Source: Pullilachnospira sp963929535
GTDB lineage: Bacteria; Bacillota; Clostridia; Lachnospirales; Lachnospiraceae
Length of the DNA: 64,000 bases
Assembly (NCBI GenBank): GCA_963929535.1
Contig: CAWVIZ010000014.1
Coordinates: forward strand, 124,001 to 188,000
Direction: 5' to 3'
Shown: piece by piece, positions 1 to 7,508 of the stretch
Layout: every line of letters starts with the position of its first letter
Position numbering within the stretch: the stretch's first letter is position 1
Notes under the pieces: model-generated
Told to the model about the DNA's origin: nothing
Database searches by the model: none
Seen by the model: only the letters and a program-made list of their open reading frames with translations
Program-made: the position numbers and the translations under genes

Positions 1-72
1 CAGCTCGTATACCGTGGTCTTTTTGATCCGAAGCTGATCGGCCACCTCCTGCGGTGTATACAGTTGTTCCAT
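1..72 (-). CDS. HTH (excisionase/MerR-like) DNA-binding protein, N-terminal fragment
   Basis: Only the first 24 codons are in the window; the gene runs off the left edge. The reading begins MEQLYTPQEVADQLRIKKTT, the usual opening of small helix-turn-helix_17 (excisionase/MerR-like) domains. A GAAAGGAAGAAT stretch lies just upstream of the ATG. It sits on the same strand as the Mop-domain protein and is divergent from modABC. In many Firmicutes such HTH proteins fused to a periplasmic-binding or Mop domain act in molybdate sensing, so a regulatory role here is plausible but inferred. Confidence 0.6.
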   Translation of the reverse strand, partial: MEQLYTPQEVADQLRIKKTTVYEL

Positions 73-165
73 ATTCTTCTTTCCTTTCTCATGCCCGGCG
101 CCGGGCAGGCTGTCCGGAAGCGCTCCTGGACGGCGGACCGCCTGGGGATGCTTTCAGATGGTTGG

Positions 166-378
166 TCAGTCATCGATTCCGATCATCACATTGGTAGCTT
201 TGATGATGGCGTAGGCGTCCGACCCTACCTCCAGCTGAAGATCCTCCACTGCAGCTTTGGTGATGGTGGCAGTGATCAGATTCCCTCCTCCGATATCCAG
301 CGTGACGATGGAATTGACCGCGCCTTCGTTGATATGCACTACTTTCCCTTTCAATTGATTTCTTGCACTTAATTTCAT
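166..378 (-). CDS. Mop-domain molybdate-binding protein (molbindin-like)
   Basis: This 70-residue protein consists of a single Mop/TOBE domain: it opens MKLSARNQLKGKVV, has the core VNSIVTLDIGGG, and ends ATNVMIGID. Mop proteins bind molybdate or tungstate oxyanions in the cytoplasm as storage or buffering oligomers. The ATG at 378 is preferred because AGGAG lies seven bases upstream; the adjacent TTG at 381 would be too close. It is divergent from modA, which agrees with a molybdate role. Family assignment is firm; the exact role (storage or regulation) is inferred. Confidence 0.85.
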   Translation of the reverse strand: MKLSARNQLKGKVVHINEGAVNSIVTLDIGGGNLITATITKAAVEDLQLEVGSDAYAIIKATNVMIGIDD

Positions 379-497
379 CAATGTACTCCTTTTTTGTTTT
401 TTTTATTATACAGTTGCCATGAAAGAATGACAAGCCGCAGCAGTGCAGTCTTCCGGCTTTTCTGTCACGTCACGGCAAATCTGTGAAAACTGGCTTG

Positions 498-526
498 TTG
501 ACAGAGGATAAGAAATAAAATAAAAT
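498..526 (+). promoter_or_regulatory. Sigma-A promoter of modABC
   Basis: TTGACA at 498-503, a 17-base spacer, then TAAAAT at 521-526. It lies about 50 bases before modA in an AT-rich stretch. The region between modA and the divergent Mop gene probably also holds molybdate-responsive control, but no operator could be recognised. Confidence 0.65.
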
Positions 527-573
527 AAACAAAAAGCAATAAAAATAAATAAAACGGAACAAAGAAGAAGCAT

Positions 574-1488
574 ATGAAAAGGAAATGGGTGGTACTTTTG
601 GCGTCAGCGGTGCTGGCAGCGGGAATGGCCGGCTGCTGCGGCAGCCAGACAGAGGAGGCCAAAACCGGTCAGGAGGCGGAGAGTGACGAAGATGGCGCAG
701 GGACGGATGACGCCGGCGGCCAGGAGGCGGAGAACGGGACAGAGGAAGAGGAGACTGCCAAAGAGACGCAGGATCTGTATGTGTTCATAGCGGCCAGTCT
801 TTCCAATGCCATGGAGGAGATCAAGGAAGACTATGAGACCCTGCACCCGGAGATCAATATCATTTACAATGCGGACAGCTCCGGCACACTCCAGACTCAG
901 ATCCAGGAGGGGGCCCAGTGTGACATCTTTTTTTCCGCAGCGACAAAGCAGATGGATGAGCTGGCCGAAGAAGGCTATATCGTGGATGGAACCGTGGAAA
1001 ACCTTTTGGAGAATAAGGTGGTCCTGATCAAGCCGGCAGGAGGAGAGACCAGTGTGACGGGATTTGAAAATATTACGGATGCGGCCAATCTGGCTCTGGC
1101 CGGTGAGGATGTGCCGGTGGGACAGTATGCCCGGGAGATCTTCCAGAACCTGGGGATCTATGATGATGTGATGGCCATGGAGATCAACGAAGGAGCCAAT
1201 GTCACTGCGGTTCTGGCGGCAGTGAGCGAGGCAGCCAACGAGGTGGGCGTGGTGTATGCCACAGATGCCCAGTCGGTGGCGGATTCTGTGGAGATCATTG
1301 CGGAGGCTCCTGAGGGAAGTCTGGAAACTCCCGTTCTCTATCCTGTAGGTCAGGTGGATGATGGTCAGGGAGATGAGGCGGAGACCGCCGCTGCCGGAGA
1401 ATTTCTGGAGTATCTGTCCTCTGACCAGGCTGCCGCTGTATTTGAAAGCTGGGGATTTTCCTCCACGGCCGGGGAGTCTGAGACCTGA
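574..1488 (+). CDS. modA: Molybdate ABC transporter substrate-binding lipoprotein ModA
   Basis: Captures molybdate outside the membrane and hands it to the ModBC permease. The N-terminus is a lipoprotein signal (MKRKWVVLLASAVLAAGMAG, with Cys21 as the lipidation site). It is followed by a Glu/Asp-rich linker of about 45 residues and a type-2 periplasmic-binding fold with family motifs such as FIAASLSNAMEE, NADSSGTLQTQI and CDIFFSAATKQMD. At 304 residues it is longer than typical ModA (about 250) because of the acidic linker. The ribosome site is weak (AAGAAG). The order modA-modB-modC is canonical. Confidence 0.92.
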   Translation: MKRKWVVLLASAVLAAGMAGCCGSQTEEAKTGQEAESDEDGAGTDDAGGQEAENGTEEEETAKETQDLYVFIAASLSNAMEEIKEDYETLHPEINIIYNADSSGTLQTQIQEGAQCDIFFSAATKQMDELAEEGYIVDGTVENLLENKVVLIKPAGGETSVTGFENITDAANLALAGEDVPVGQYAREIFQNLGIYDDVMAMEINEGANVTAVLAAVSEAANEVGVVYATDAQSVADSVEIIAEAPEGSLETPVLYPVGQVDDGQGDEAETAAAGEFLEYLSSDQAAAVFESWGFSSTAGESET

Positions 1489-1555
1489 CGGATGAACAAG
1501 GGAGAATGGTCAGGACTGCACAAGTACAGTTACGATCGATCAGGAGCAATATCTT

Positions 1556-2251
1556 ATGGAATGGATTCGGGAAATTGACTGGAGTCCCCTGTTTATCTCG
1601 CTGAAGACGGGGGTGGCGGCCACGGTGATCGCTTTTTTTGCGGGGGTGGCCGCAGCCCGGCTGGTGATGCGGGCGAACAATACGGTAAAATGGATATTAG
1701 ATGGTCTGCTGACCCTGCCGCTGGTGCTTCCCCCAACGGTGGCGGGATTTTTTCTGCTGCTGCTGTTCAGTCTGCGGAGGCCCTTCGGCCAGTTTCTGAT
1801 GGTAAATTTCAATCTGAAATTTGTTCAGACCTGGCCGGGGTGCGTGGTAGCCGCCTGTGTGATCGCTTTTCCTCTGATGTACCGGAATGCCAGAGCTGCC
1901 TTTGAGCAGGTGGATGTGAATCTGATCTACGCGGGGAGGACCCTGGGAATGTCGGAGAGAAATATTTTCTGGAAGGTGGTGATCCCCATTGCCGCTCCCG
2001 GGCTGGCTTCGGGGACGGTACTTTCTTTTGCCAGAGCTATCGGTGAATATGGAGCCACATCCATGCTGGCCGGCAATATCCTGGGAAAGACCAGGACGAT
2101 TTCCGTGGCCATTGCCTCGGAGACTGCGGCGGGGAATTACGATACGGCGGGTTTTTGGGTGGCAGTGATCGTGACGCTGTCCTTTGTGGTGGTATTTCTT
2201 ATCAATCTGTTTACCGGCAGAGGGATCAGAGGAAAGGGGTGGCAGGTGTAA
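1556..2251 (+). CDS. modB: Molybdate ABC transporter permease ModB
   Basis: This 231-residue integral membrane protein has about five or six transmembrane segments. It carries the binding-protein-dependent permease EAA-loop region (GRTLGMSERNIFWKVVIPIA, then ARAIGEYGATSMLAGN), which is characteristic of ModB. The start is an ATG nine bases after AGGAG. It follows modA by 67 bases and ends one base before the GTG start of modC, so the two are co-translated. It forms the channel of the molybdate importer. Confidence 0.93.
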   Translation: MEWIREIDWSPLFISLKTGVAATVIAFFAGVAAARLVMRANNTVKWILDGLLTLPLVLPPTVAGFFLLLLFSLRRPFGQFLMVNFNLKFVQTWPGCVVAACVIAFPLMYRNARAAFEQVDVNLIYAGRTLGMSERNIFWKVVIPIAAPGLASGTVLSFARAIGEYGATSMLAGNILGKTRTISVAIASETAAGNYDTAGFWVAVIVTLSFVVVFLINLFTGRGIRGKGWQV

Positions 2252-2252
2252 G

Positions 2253-3391
2253 GTGAGTCTGGAAGTACGGATCAGGAAGAAATTCAAAGGCTTTTTTCTG
2301 GATGTGGATTTTGTACAGGAGGGGGGATGCATGGGAATCCTGGGGGCCTCCGGATGCGGAAAAAGCATGACGCTGAAATGCATTGCGGGAATAGAGACTC
2401 CGGATGAAGGCCGGATCTGTCTGGACGGGGAAATCCTTTTTGACAGCAAAAAAAAGATCAACAAAAGGCCCCAGGACAGAAACGTAGGCTTTCTGTTTCA
2501 GAATTACGCACTGTTCCCCACCATGACGGTGGAGGAAAACATTGCCTGCGGTATCCGGGAAAGAAAAAAGAGGAAGGAGATCGTGCGGGAACAGATCGGG
2601 AGATTCCGGCTGGAGGGACTGGAAGATCACCGTCCCGCGCAGCTTTCCGGGGGACAGCAGCAGCGGGTGGCTCTTGCCAGGATGCTGGCGGGATCGCCCC
2701 GGCTGATTCTGCTGGACGAGCCGTTTTCCGCGCTGGATACCTTTCTTCGGGATCAGATGCATCAGGAAATGAAAAAGATCATCCGGGATTTTCCGGGGAA
2801 GTGCTCCTGGTATCCCATAACCGGGAGGAAATTTACAAGTTCAGCGACACACTGACGGTTATTGAAAAGGGAAAAACTGTAAGAACCGGCGATATGAAGG
2901 AAATTTTCCGTTCTCCCGGCCGGGTGTCCATCGCCAGACTGACAGGGCTGAAAAATATCTCTGCTTACAGAAAGCTGGGGGAGAGGGAGATCCTTGCGGT
3001 GGACTGGAATATAAGGCTGAGACTGGGGCAGGGGGATGGTGAACATGTACCCGACCAGGGATATGTGGGCGTGCGGGGCCATCATGTGCTGCCGGCCGCA
3101 GACTGCCAGGAGAGGGATGAAGGCCGGATGCGGAACCTGTACCGCCCTTTGCTGGAGGATGTGCAGGAAGCGCCTTTTGAAAATGTCTATCTTCTGAGAA
3201 ATGCCGCCGGAGGTGACCGGAAGCCGTTCTGGTGGATGAAACCCAAAAGCAGCTTTGGAGAGCCGGCGGAAAAAGAGCTTCCTGCCATGCTGTATCTTCC
3301 CCCCGAAGCTCTGATGCTTCTGGAAGAAGATGATCCCATGGGGGATGCGGAGGATCCAGCCCGCGGCGCTGGCAGGCACCGGCGGGTGTAA
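2253..3391 (+). pseudogene. modC: Molybdate ABC transporter ATPase ModC, interrupted by a -1 base frameshift
   Basis: The frame opens at a GTG (VSLEVRIRKKFKGFFLDVDF) and shows Walker A GASGCGKS, signature LSGGQQQR and Walker B LILLDEPFSALD. After DFPG the frame breaks near 2798: continuing in frame reaches a stop at 2855, while the -1 frame resumes with the expected VLLVSHNREE (H-loop) and runs through the C-terminal Mop/TOBE-like region to 3391. One missing G in the run of four Gs at 2795-2798 explains this; restoring it gives 379 residues, a normal ModC length. Either the gene is recently inactivated or the base was lost in sequencing. modA and modB are intact, which slightly favours error or very recent decay. 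Confidence 0.88.
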
Positions 3392-3432
3392 AAGCAGGGG
3401 AAGGCTGAACTGCCGCACCGGCCGGCAAAGTG

Positions 3433-4062
3433 TCAGCGGATTTCCCGATGGCTGTCTGAAGCCGCCAAAAACTGGTCCAGCCTGCGGCGGGTCTGCTCAT
3501 ATCCGGTAAAGCGGATGGCGTGGATCCCCTCCCGGACAGCACCCTGTACATTCTCTTCCCGGTCATCCAGAAAAACAGTCTCCCCGGGAACCAGTCCGAA
3601 GGTATCGCAGAGATGACGGTAAATCTGAGGCTGAGGCTTGATCAGATGACACTGATAGGAAAACAGCGCTCCGTCCATATAGGGGAGAAATTCCATCAGG
3701 CTCTCGGTTTCCCGGTAGATTTTCCTGCTGTAATTGGAAAGTATGTAGAGCCGGTATCCCCGTGCCTTCATCTCTTTTACCCACGCTGCCGAATACGGAA
3801 GCAGGGATATGGTTTCCGATGCCCGCTGATAAGCCAGACGGACCGCGCTTTCATATTGTGCCGGAGCATTTTTTACAAATCCCTCCTCCAGCTGGCGGTC
3901 GCTCAGGACTCCCCGGTCCGTCTCGTCCCAGAGGGGATTCTGGAACATGGCCTGATTGACCGCATCTCTGGTATCCTCATCGAATCCCAGGCGTTTCATA
4001 TAGGCGTTGGCATCGTACGCCATCAGAACATTTCCCACATCAAATACAATATTCTTAATCAT
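3433..4062 (-). CDS. HAD-superfamily hydrolase (YihX-like, subfamily IA)
   Basis: 209 residues. Motif I is FDVGNVL with Asp8 as the expected nucleophile, a lysine motif appears at LIKPQPQIY, and motif IV is VFLDDREENV. The DxGNV form is typical of sugar-phosphate phosphatases such as YihX, so hydrolysis of a small phosphorylated metabolite is likely; the substrate is unknown. The ATG has AGGAG six bases upstream. The start overlaps the 3' end of the upstream small membrane protein gene by eight bases, so the two form a leftward operon convergent with modC. Confidence 0.85.
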   Translation of the reverse strand: MIKNIVFDVGNVLMAYDANAYMKRLGFDEDTRDAVNQAMFQNPLWDETDRGVLSDRQLEEGFVKNAPAQYESAVRLAYQRASETISLLPYSAAWVKEMKARGYRLYILSNYSRKIYRETESLMEFLPYMDGALFSYQCHLIKPQPQIYRHLCDTFGLVPGETVFLDDREENVQGAVREGIHAIRFTGYEQTRRRLDQFLAASDSHREIR

Positions 4063-4315
4063 GGTGATCTCCTTTTTTTCTGCTGGACTGATCTGAGCTG
4101 TCGGAAGGCTCCTGGTGGTTTCTGTCCTTCAGATACCGGTAGATCAGATTATAGGCATAAAGAAGCACCGGTATCACAATGGTGCAGTACAGAGATGCCA
4201 TCAGCCAGTCTGCGGAATGAGGGCTTCCCGACAGAGCGAACACCAGAGTGGAGCCATACATGGCCAGAAGCAGGATCGCTCCTACAGCGGCCAGGATACG
4301 CTGAATTTTTTTCAT
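4055..4315 (-). CDS. Small membrane protein, unknown function
   Basis: 86 residues with two predicted membrane segments (about residues 7-29, ILAAVGAILLLAMYG, and 38-60, ASLYCTIVIPVLLYAYNLIY) and a short polar tail rich in Ser, Asp and Lys. No catalytic motif was seen. The ribosome site is AAGGCGG before ATG. The stop overlaps the start of the HAD hydrolase gene, indicating translational coupling, but the sequence gives no function. Confidence 0.6.
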   Translation of the reverse strand: MKKIQRILAAVGAILLLAMYGSTLVFALSGSPHSADWLMASLYCTIVIPVLLYAYNLIYRYLKDRNHQEPSDSSDQSSRKKGDHHD

Positions 4316-4561
4316 AAAATACCGCCTTTCCCGGCAGAAGCCGGAGTCCTTCTCGTTTCATTATAACGGATAAGGAAAGAAATACAAGCGGCTTCCTGAT
4401 AAAAATGGAAACGGCCGGCCGAAAGGGGGCCGGAGGCCGCTGATCTTCGGCGGAAACTGAATTGTTCAGATAAATTTTATAGAAAGTTCATGAAAGCCCG
4501 GTTGCCTTTCTTATGGAAATGGCGTACAGTTAAGTGGAATACAGGAAAGGCAGTGAATAAA

Positions 4562-5068
4562 ATGAAATACAAAATCGTTTATACCAGTCATACGGGGAAT
4601 ACCCGCAATCTGGCCTTTGCCATTTATCAGGCGCTGGAGGGATGTTCCAAGGATATTGAGGAACTGGGGCCGGATACCAGAACCAATGACGGGGAGATTT
4701 ATCTGGTGGGCTTTTGGGTGGATAAGGGGACGTGTTCCATTCAGACCGGAGAATTCCTGAAAAAGCTGTCCGGCAGAAAGGTTCTGCTGTTCGGTACCTG
4801 CGGCATGGGATCGGATCCGGAATATTACAAACAGATCGAAGGACGGGTGAAGGAGCTGGTTCCGGAAAGCTGTCAGTATCTGGGAACTTTTTTGTGCCAG
4901 GGAAAGATGCCCCGGGCAGTCAGGAACAAGTATGAGTCCATGCTGAATTCCCGGCAGACCAGAGAGATGGCCCGGAAGATGATCGCTAACTTTGACCAGG
5001 CGCTTCTGCATCCTGATACGGAGGATTACCGGAGCGCCATTGAATTTGTGAGGAGAGCCTGTGTATGA
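4562..5068 (+). CDS. Flavodoxin-family protein
   Basis: 168 residues. The N-terminal MKYKIVYTSHTGNTRNLAF is a flavodoxin FMN phosphate-binding loop (S/T-x-T-G-N-T). GFWVDKGTCS and LLFGTCGMGSD correspond to the later flavin-contacting loops. It probably carries electrons using FMN. An in-frame ATG exists upstream at 4490, but the flavodoxin fold begins at 4562 and an AGGAAAGG sequence precedes it, so 4562 is chosen. The last bases overlap the next start (GTGTATGA), showing coupling to the zinc-ribbon membrane protein. The redox partner is unknown. Confidence 0.82.
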   Translation: MKYKIVYTSHTGNTRNLAFAIYQALEGCSKDIEELGPDTRTNDGEIYLVGFWVDKGTCSIQTGEFLKKLSGRKVLLFGTCGMGSDPEYYKQIEGRVKELVPESCQYLGTFLCQGKMPRAVRNKYESMLNSRQTREMARKMIANFDQALLHPDTEDYRSAIEFVRRACV

Positions 5069-5463
5069 ATAACTGGAGAGAAAAGCTGACAAGATTTATG
5101 ATGGGAAGGTATGGCATGGATGATCTGGGGAAAGCTACCCTTATCGGTGCTATCGTACTGCTGGTGCTGGCTATGCTGCTTCGCAGCAGCCTGCTGGATT
5201 TTCTGGCGCTGGCGCTGATCGTATACGGCTACTTTCGGATCCTGTCCAGGAATGCAGGGGCCAGATATGAGGAGAATCAGAAGTATCTGCGGCTGAAGGA
5301 CCGGATCATGGGGGGATTTGGAAGAGGGAGCGTAAGCCGCGACCCTTCCATGAGGATCTTCAAGTGTCCCACCTGCGGACAGAAGGTGAGGGTTCCCAGA
5401 GGAAAGGGAAGGATCTCCATCCACTGTCCCAAATGCAATACAGATTTTATCAAGAGAACATAA
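5065..5463 (+). CDS. Membrane protein with C-terminal zinc ribbon
   Basis: 132 residues. A hydrophobic hairpin spans about residues 28-58 (LIGAIVLLVLAMLLR, then LALALIVYGYF). A C-terminal zinc ribbon follows with two CPxC knuckles (CPTCGQKVRVP and HCPKCNTDF). It overlaps the flavodoxin stop by four bases and precedes the DUF5685 gene by 16 bases. The function is unknown; the ribbon probably binds zinc on the cytoplasmic side. Confidence 0.75.
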   Translation: MNNWREKLTRFMMGRYGMDDLGKATLIGAIVLLVLAMLLRSSLLDFLALALIVYGYFRILSRNAGARYEENQKYLRLKDRIMGGFGRGSVSRDPSMRIFKCPTCGQKVRVPRGKGRISIHCPKCNTDFIKRT

Positions 5464-5479
5464 GCGTTGAGGTGAAGGG

Positions 5480-6304
5480 ATGTTCGGATATGTGACCACC
5501 AATGTGGAAGAACTGAAAATCAAGGATTACAGAAAATATCAGACGTTTTACTGCGGGATCTGCCGGGAACTGAGAGACCGGCACGGACAGCTTTCCCGGC
5601 TGACCCTGACGTATGATATGACATTTCTGGCGATCCTCCTCACCGGACTGTATGAGCCGGAGGATACGCTGGAGAAGCATTTCTGCCCTCTTCATCCGGG
5701 GAAAAAGCATCCCTGCCGGAAGAACGAAGCGGTGCGGTATGCGGCGGATATGAACCTGCTTTTGTGTTATTATAATCTCCTGGATGACTGGATCGATGAG
5801 AAAAAGCCGGTGCCCCTGGCTATGGCCCGGGTGATCCGGAGGGATGTAAAGGAGATCATCCGGGAATATCCCCGACAGTCCCAGGCGGTAAAGCGGTATA
5901 TGAAAGAACTGCGGGAATGTGAAAGGGAGAAGAGCCCGGATCTGGACAGAGCCTCCGGTGCCACCGGAGAGATGCTTTCCCAGATATTTGTATGGAAAGA
6001 AGATCAGTGGAGGGAGACTCTGGAGAAGATCGGCTTTTATCTGGGAAAATTCATTTATCTGATGGATGCCTATGAGGATGTGGAAAAAGACAGGAAAACC
6101 GGAAATTACAATCCCTGGCTGCCCATTGCCGGAGAGGAGAAGTTCCGGGAGCGGGCCTCTGGTATCCTGACTATGCTGGCGGCCCAGTGTTCCCGGCAGT
6201 TTGAAAAATTGCCGGTGGTAGAATATGTGGACATTTTGAGAAATATATTGTATTCTGGTATATGGACAAAATACGAAAGGCTGCAGAAATCAGACGAGGA
6301 GTAA
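5480..6304 (+). CDS. DUF5685-family protein
   Basis: 274 residues, opening MFGYVTTNVEELKIKDYRKY and then FYCGICRELRDRHG. This C-x-x-C start and the helical body with conserved acidic pairs (YNLLDDWIDEKK, YLMDAYEDVEKD) match the DUF5685 proteins common in Clostridia. The acidic motifs resemble those of isoprenoid-type helical enzymes, but that is only an analogy. It stands four bases before the DnaJ-domain gene, an arrangement suggesting joint function. No activity can be assigned. Confidence 0.75.
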   Translation: MFGYVTTNVEELKIKDYRKYQTFYCGICRELRDRHGQLSRLTLTYDMTFLAILLTGLYEPEDTLEKHFCPLHPGKKHPCRKNEAVRYAADMNLLLCYYNLLDDWIDEKKPVPLAMARVIRRDVKEIIREYPRQSQAVKRYMKELRECEREKSPDLDRASGATGEMLSQIFVWKEDQWRETLEKIGFYLGKFIYLMDAYEDVEKDRKTGNYNPWLPIAGEEKFRERASGILTMLAAQCSRQFEKLPVVEYVDILRNILYSGIWTKYERLQKSDEE

Positions 6305-6307
6305 AAA

Positions 6308-6940
6308 ATGTTGGACCCATATAAAGTCCTTGGGGTATCAAGAGATGCCAGCATGGACGAGATCAAGAAAGCATACAGGAGCCTGAGCCGGAAGTATCAT
6401 CCGGATGCGAATATCAACAATCCCAATAAGGAACAGGCAGAGGAGATGTTCAAGCAGGTGCAGCAGGCCTATGACCAGATCGTGAAGGAGAGAGAACGGC
6501 AGGAGTCAGGGCAGGATTCCTGGTATGGAGGATTTGGAGGCGGATATCAGAGCGGTTATCAGACGCAGGATGACCAGCACAGTATGGAGATGCGGGCTGC
6601 GGCCAACTATATCAACGCCGCCCATTATCAGGAGGCTCTGAATGTGCTGAACCGGATGACGGAGAGAAATGGCGAGTGGTATTATTATCATGCCATCGCC
6701 AGTGCCGGAGCGGGACAGGAGGCTACGGCTATGGAGGATGCCAGAAGAGCCATGGAGCTGGAACCCGGAAATATCCAGTATCAGAGGCTGTATCAGCAGC
6801 TCCAGTCCGGAGGACAGTGGTATCGGGATATGGGCACAGGATATGGATATGAACCTCAGAGTGGCGGGGGCAACTGGTGCTGCCAGTGTCTTTGTTTGAA
6901 TTTTCTGTGCAACGGATGCTGCTGTATGCCCTGCTGTTGA
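6308..6940 (+). CDS. DnaJ-domain protein with cysteine-rich C-terminus
   Basis: 210 residues. An N-terminal J domain (about residues 3-62) carries the HPD motif in KYHPDANINN, so it should stimulate an Hsp70-type ATPase. A Gly/Tyr-rich linker (YGGFGGGYQSGYQ) is followed by a TPR-like helical part (about 95-160), and the protein ends in a cysteine-dense tail (CCQCLCLNFLCNGCCCMPCC) that may bind metal or be lipid-modified. It lacks the zinc finger and client domains of a true DnaJ. GAGGAG precedes the ATG by five bases. It is the last clear gene of the 4562-6940 run. Confidence 0.85.
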   Translation: MLDPYKVLGVSRDASMDEIKKAYRSLSRKYHPDANINNPNKEQAEEMFKQVQQAYDQIVKERERQESGQDSWYGGFGGGYQSGYQTQDDQHSMEMRAAANYINAAHYQEALNVLNRMTERNGEWYYYHAIASAGAGQEATAMEDARRAMELEPGNIQYQRLYQQLQSGGQWYRDMGTGYGYEPQSGGGNWCCQCLCLNFLCNGCCCMPCC

Positions 6941-6995
6941 GAGGGCGGAGCAATCCGGGCATCTGCCGGAGGATTTGGAAAGGGAGTTCTGTAGG

Positions 6996-7151
6996 ATGGA
7001 AGAGGGAAGAAGAGAACAGGTGATTCTGGCGGTACAGATTTTGATCTGTGCGGTTTATGTGGGATATCGTTTCTTTCAGGAGGCGAAAGTTTTAAAGAAA
7101 GTACTGGGGAAGGTGGGAGAGACCCAGGGCCAGGGAGCGGGCCCGGTATGA
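6996..7151 (+). CDS. Possible 51-residue single-span membrane peptide
   Basis: A short open frame beginning MEEGRREQVILAVQILICAV with one hydrophobic span (about residues 9-25) and a basic, Lys-rich second half (EAKVLKKVLGKVGE). It lies 55 bases after the DnaJ-domain gene in the same direction with an AGGGAG sequence upstream. Nothing identifies a family; length and position are the only support. Confidence 0.35.
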   Translation: MEEGRREQVILAVQILICAVYVGYRFFQEAKVLKKVLGKVGETQGQGAGPV

Positions 7152-7307
7152 GAAGCTGAAATATAAGAAGAAGCGGGCCGCGCTGGGAAAATAGGATAAC
7201 CGTTTACCATTCCCCCCGTTCCGAAAGGCTGCTGTGTGCGCATGCGGGTGGGGGGACTGTGAGTAGTAACTGTGTGCAGGGAAGCCGCGAAAAGAAGCGG
7301 GTTTTGC

Positions 7308-7336
7308 TTGACACTGGAACAGGCTGCGCTTATACT
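7308..7336 (+). promoter_or_regulatory. Sigma-A promoter upstream of the sodium symporter
   Basis: TTGACA at 7308-7313, 17-base spacer, TATACT at 7331-7336. The predicted start near 7343 leaves a leader of about 165 bases before the gene. Confidence 0.75.
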
Positions 7337-7342
7337 GATTGG

Positions 7343-7508
7343 TAAAAGTAAGCGGACAGATTTTTGTGGTTTCTGAAAAGAGGAATAGGGAAGCCGCTGC
7401 TTGGCAGCACTGCAGGCTTGATGGATTGCCCCGCTGAGTACAGCGGGGTTTCTGTCTGTCATCGAAAATCTGACGCTAAGGAAGAGAAAGGATGAGGGGA
7501 AAGACGTT
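7343..7508 (+). promoter_or_regulatory. Structured leader of the symporter gene, possible attenuator
   Basis: CCCCGCTG (7429-7436) pairs with CAGCGGGG (7441-7448) around AGTA, followed by a T-containing tail (TTTCTGTCTG), a weak intrinsic terminator. An earlier CCGCTG (7394-7399), itself in a small hairpin with GGCAGC, could pair instead with CAGCGG (7441-7446). The two pairings exclude each other, which is the logic of an attenuator. No known riboswitch or T-box motif was recognised. Confidence 0.4.

Noticed and set aside
2785..2810. Programmed -1 frameshifting in modC
   Set aside because: There is no X-XXY-YYZ slippery heptamer and no evident downstream pseudoknot, and modC is not known to use recoding; a one-base deletion is simpler.
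4562..5068. Assignment of the flavodoxin-like gene as the bilirubin-reductase partner BilS
   Set aside because: No BilR-type reductase or BilQ-type regulator is adjacent; only the general flavodoxin fold can be supported.
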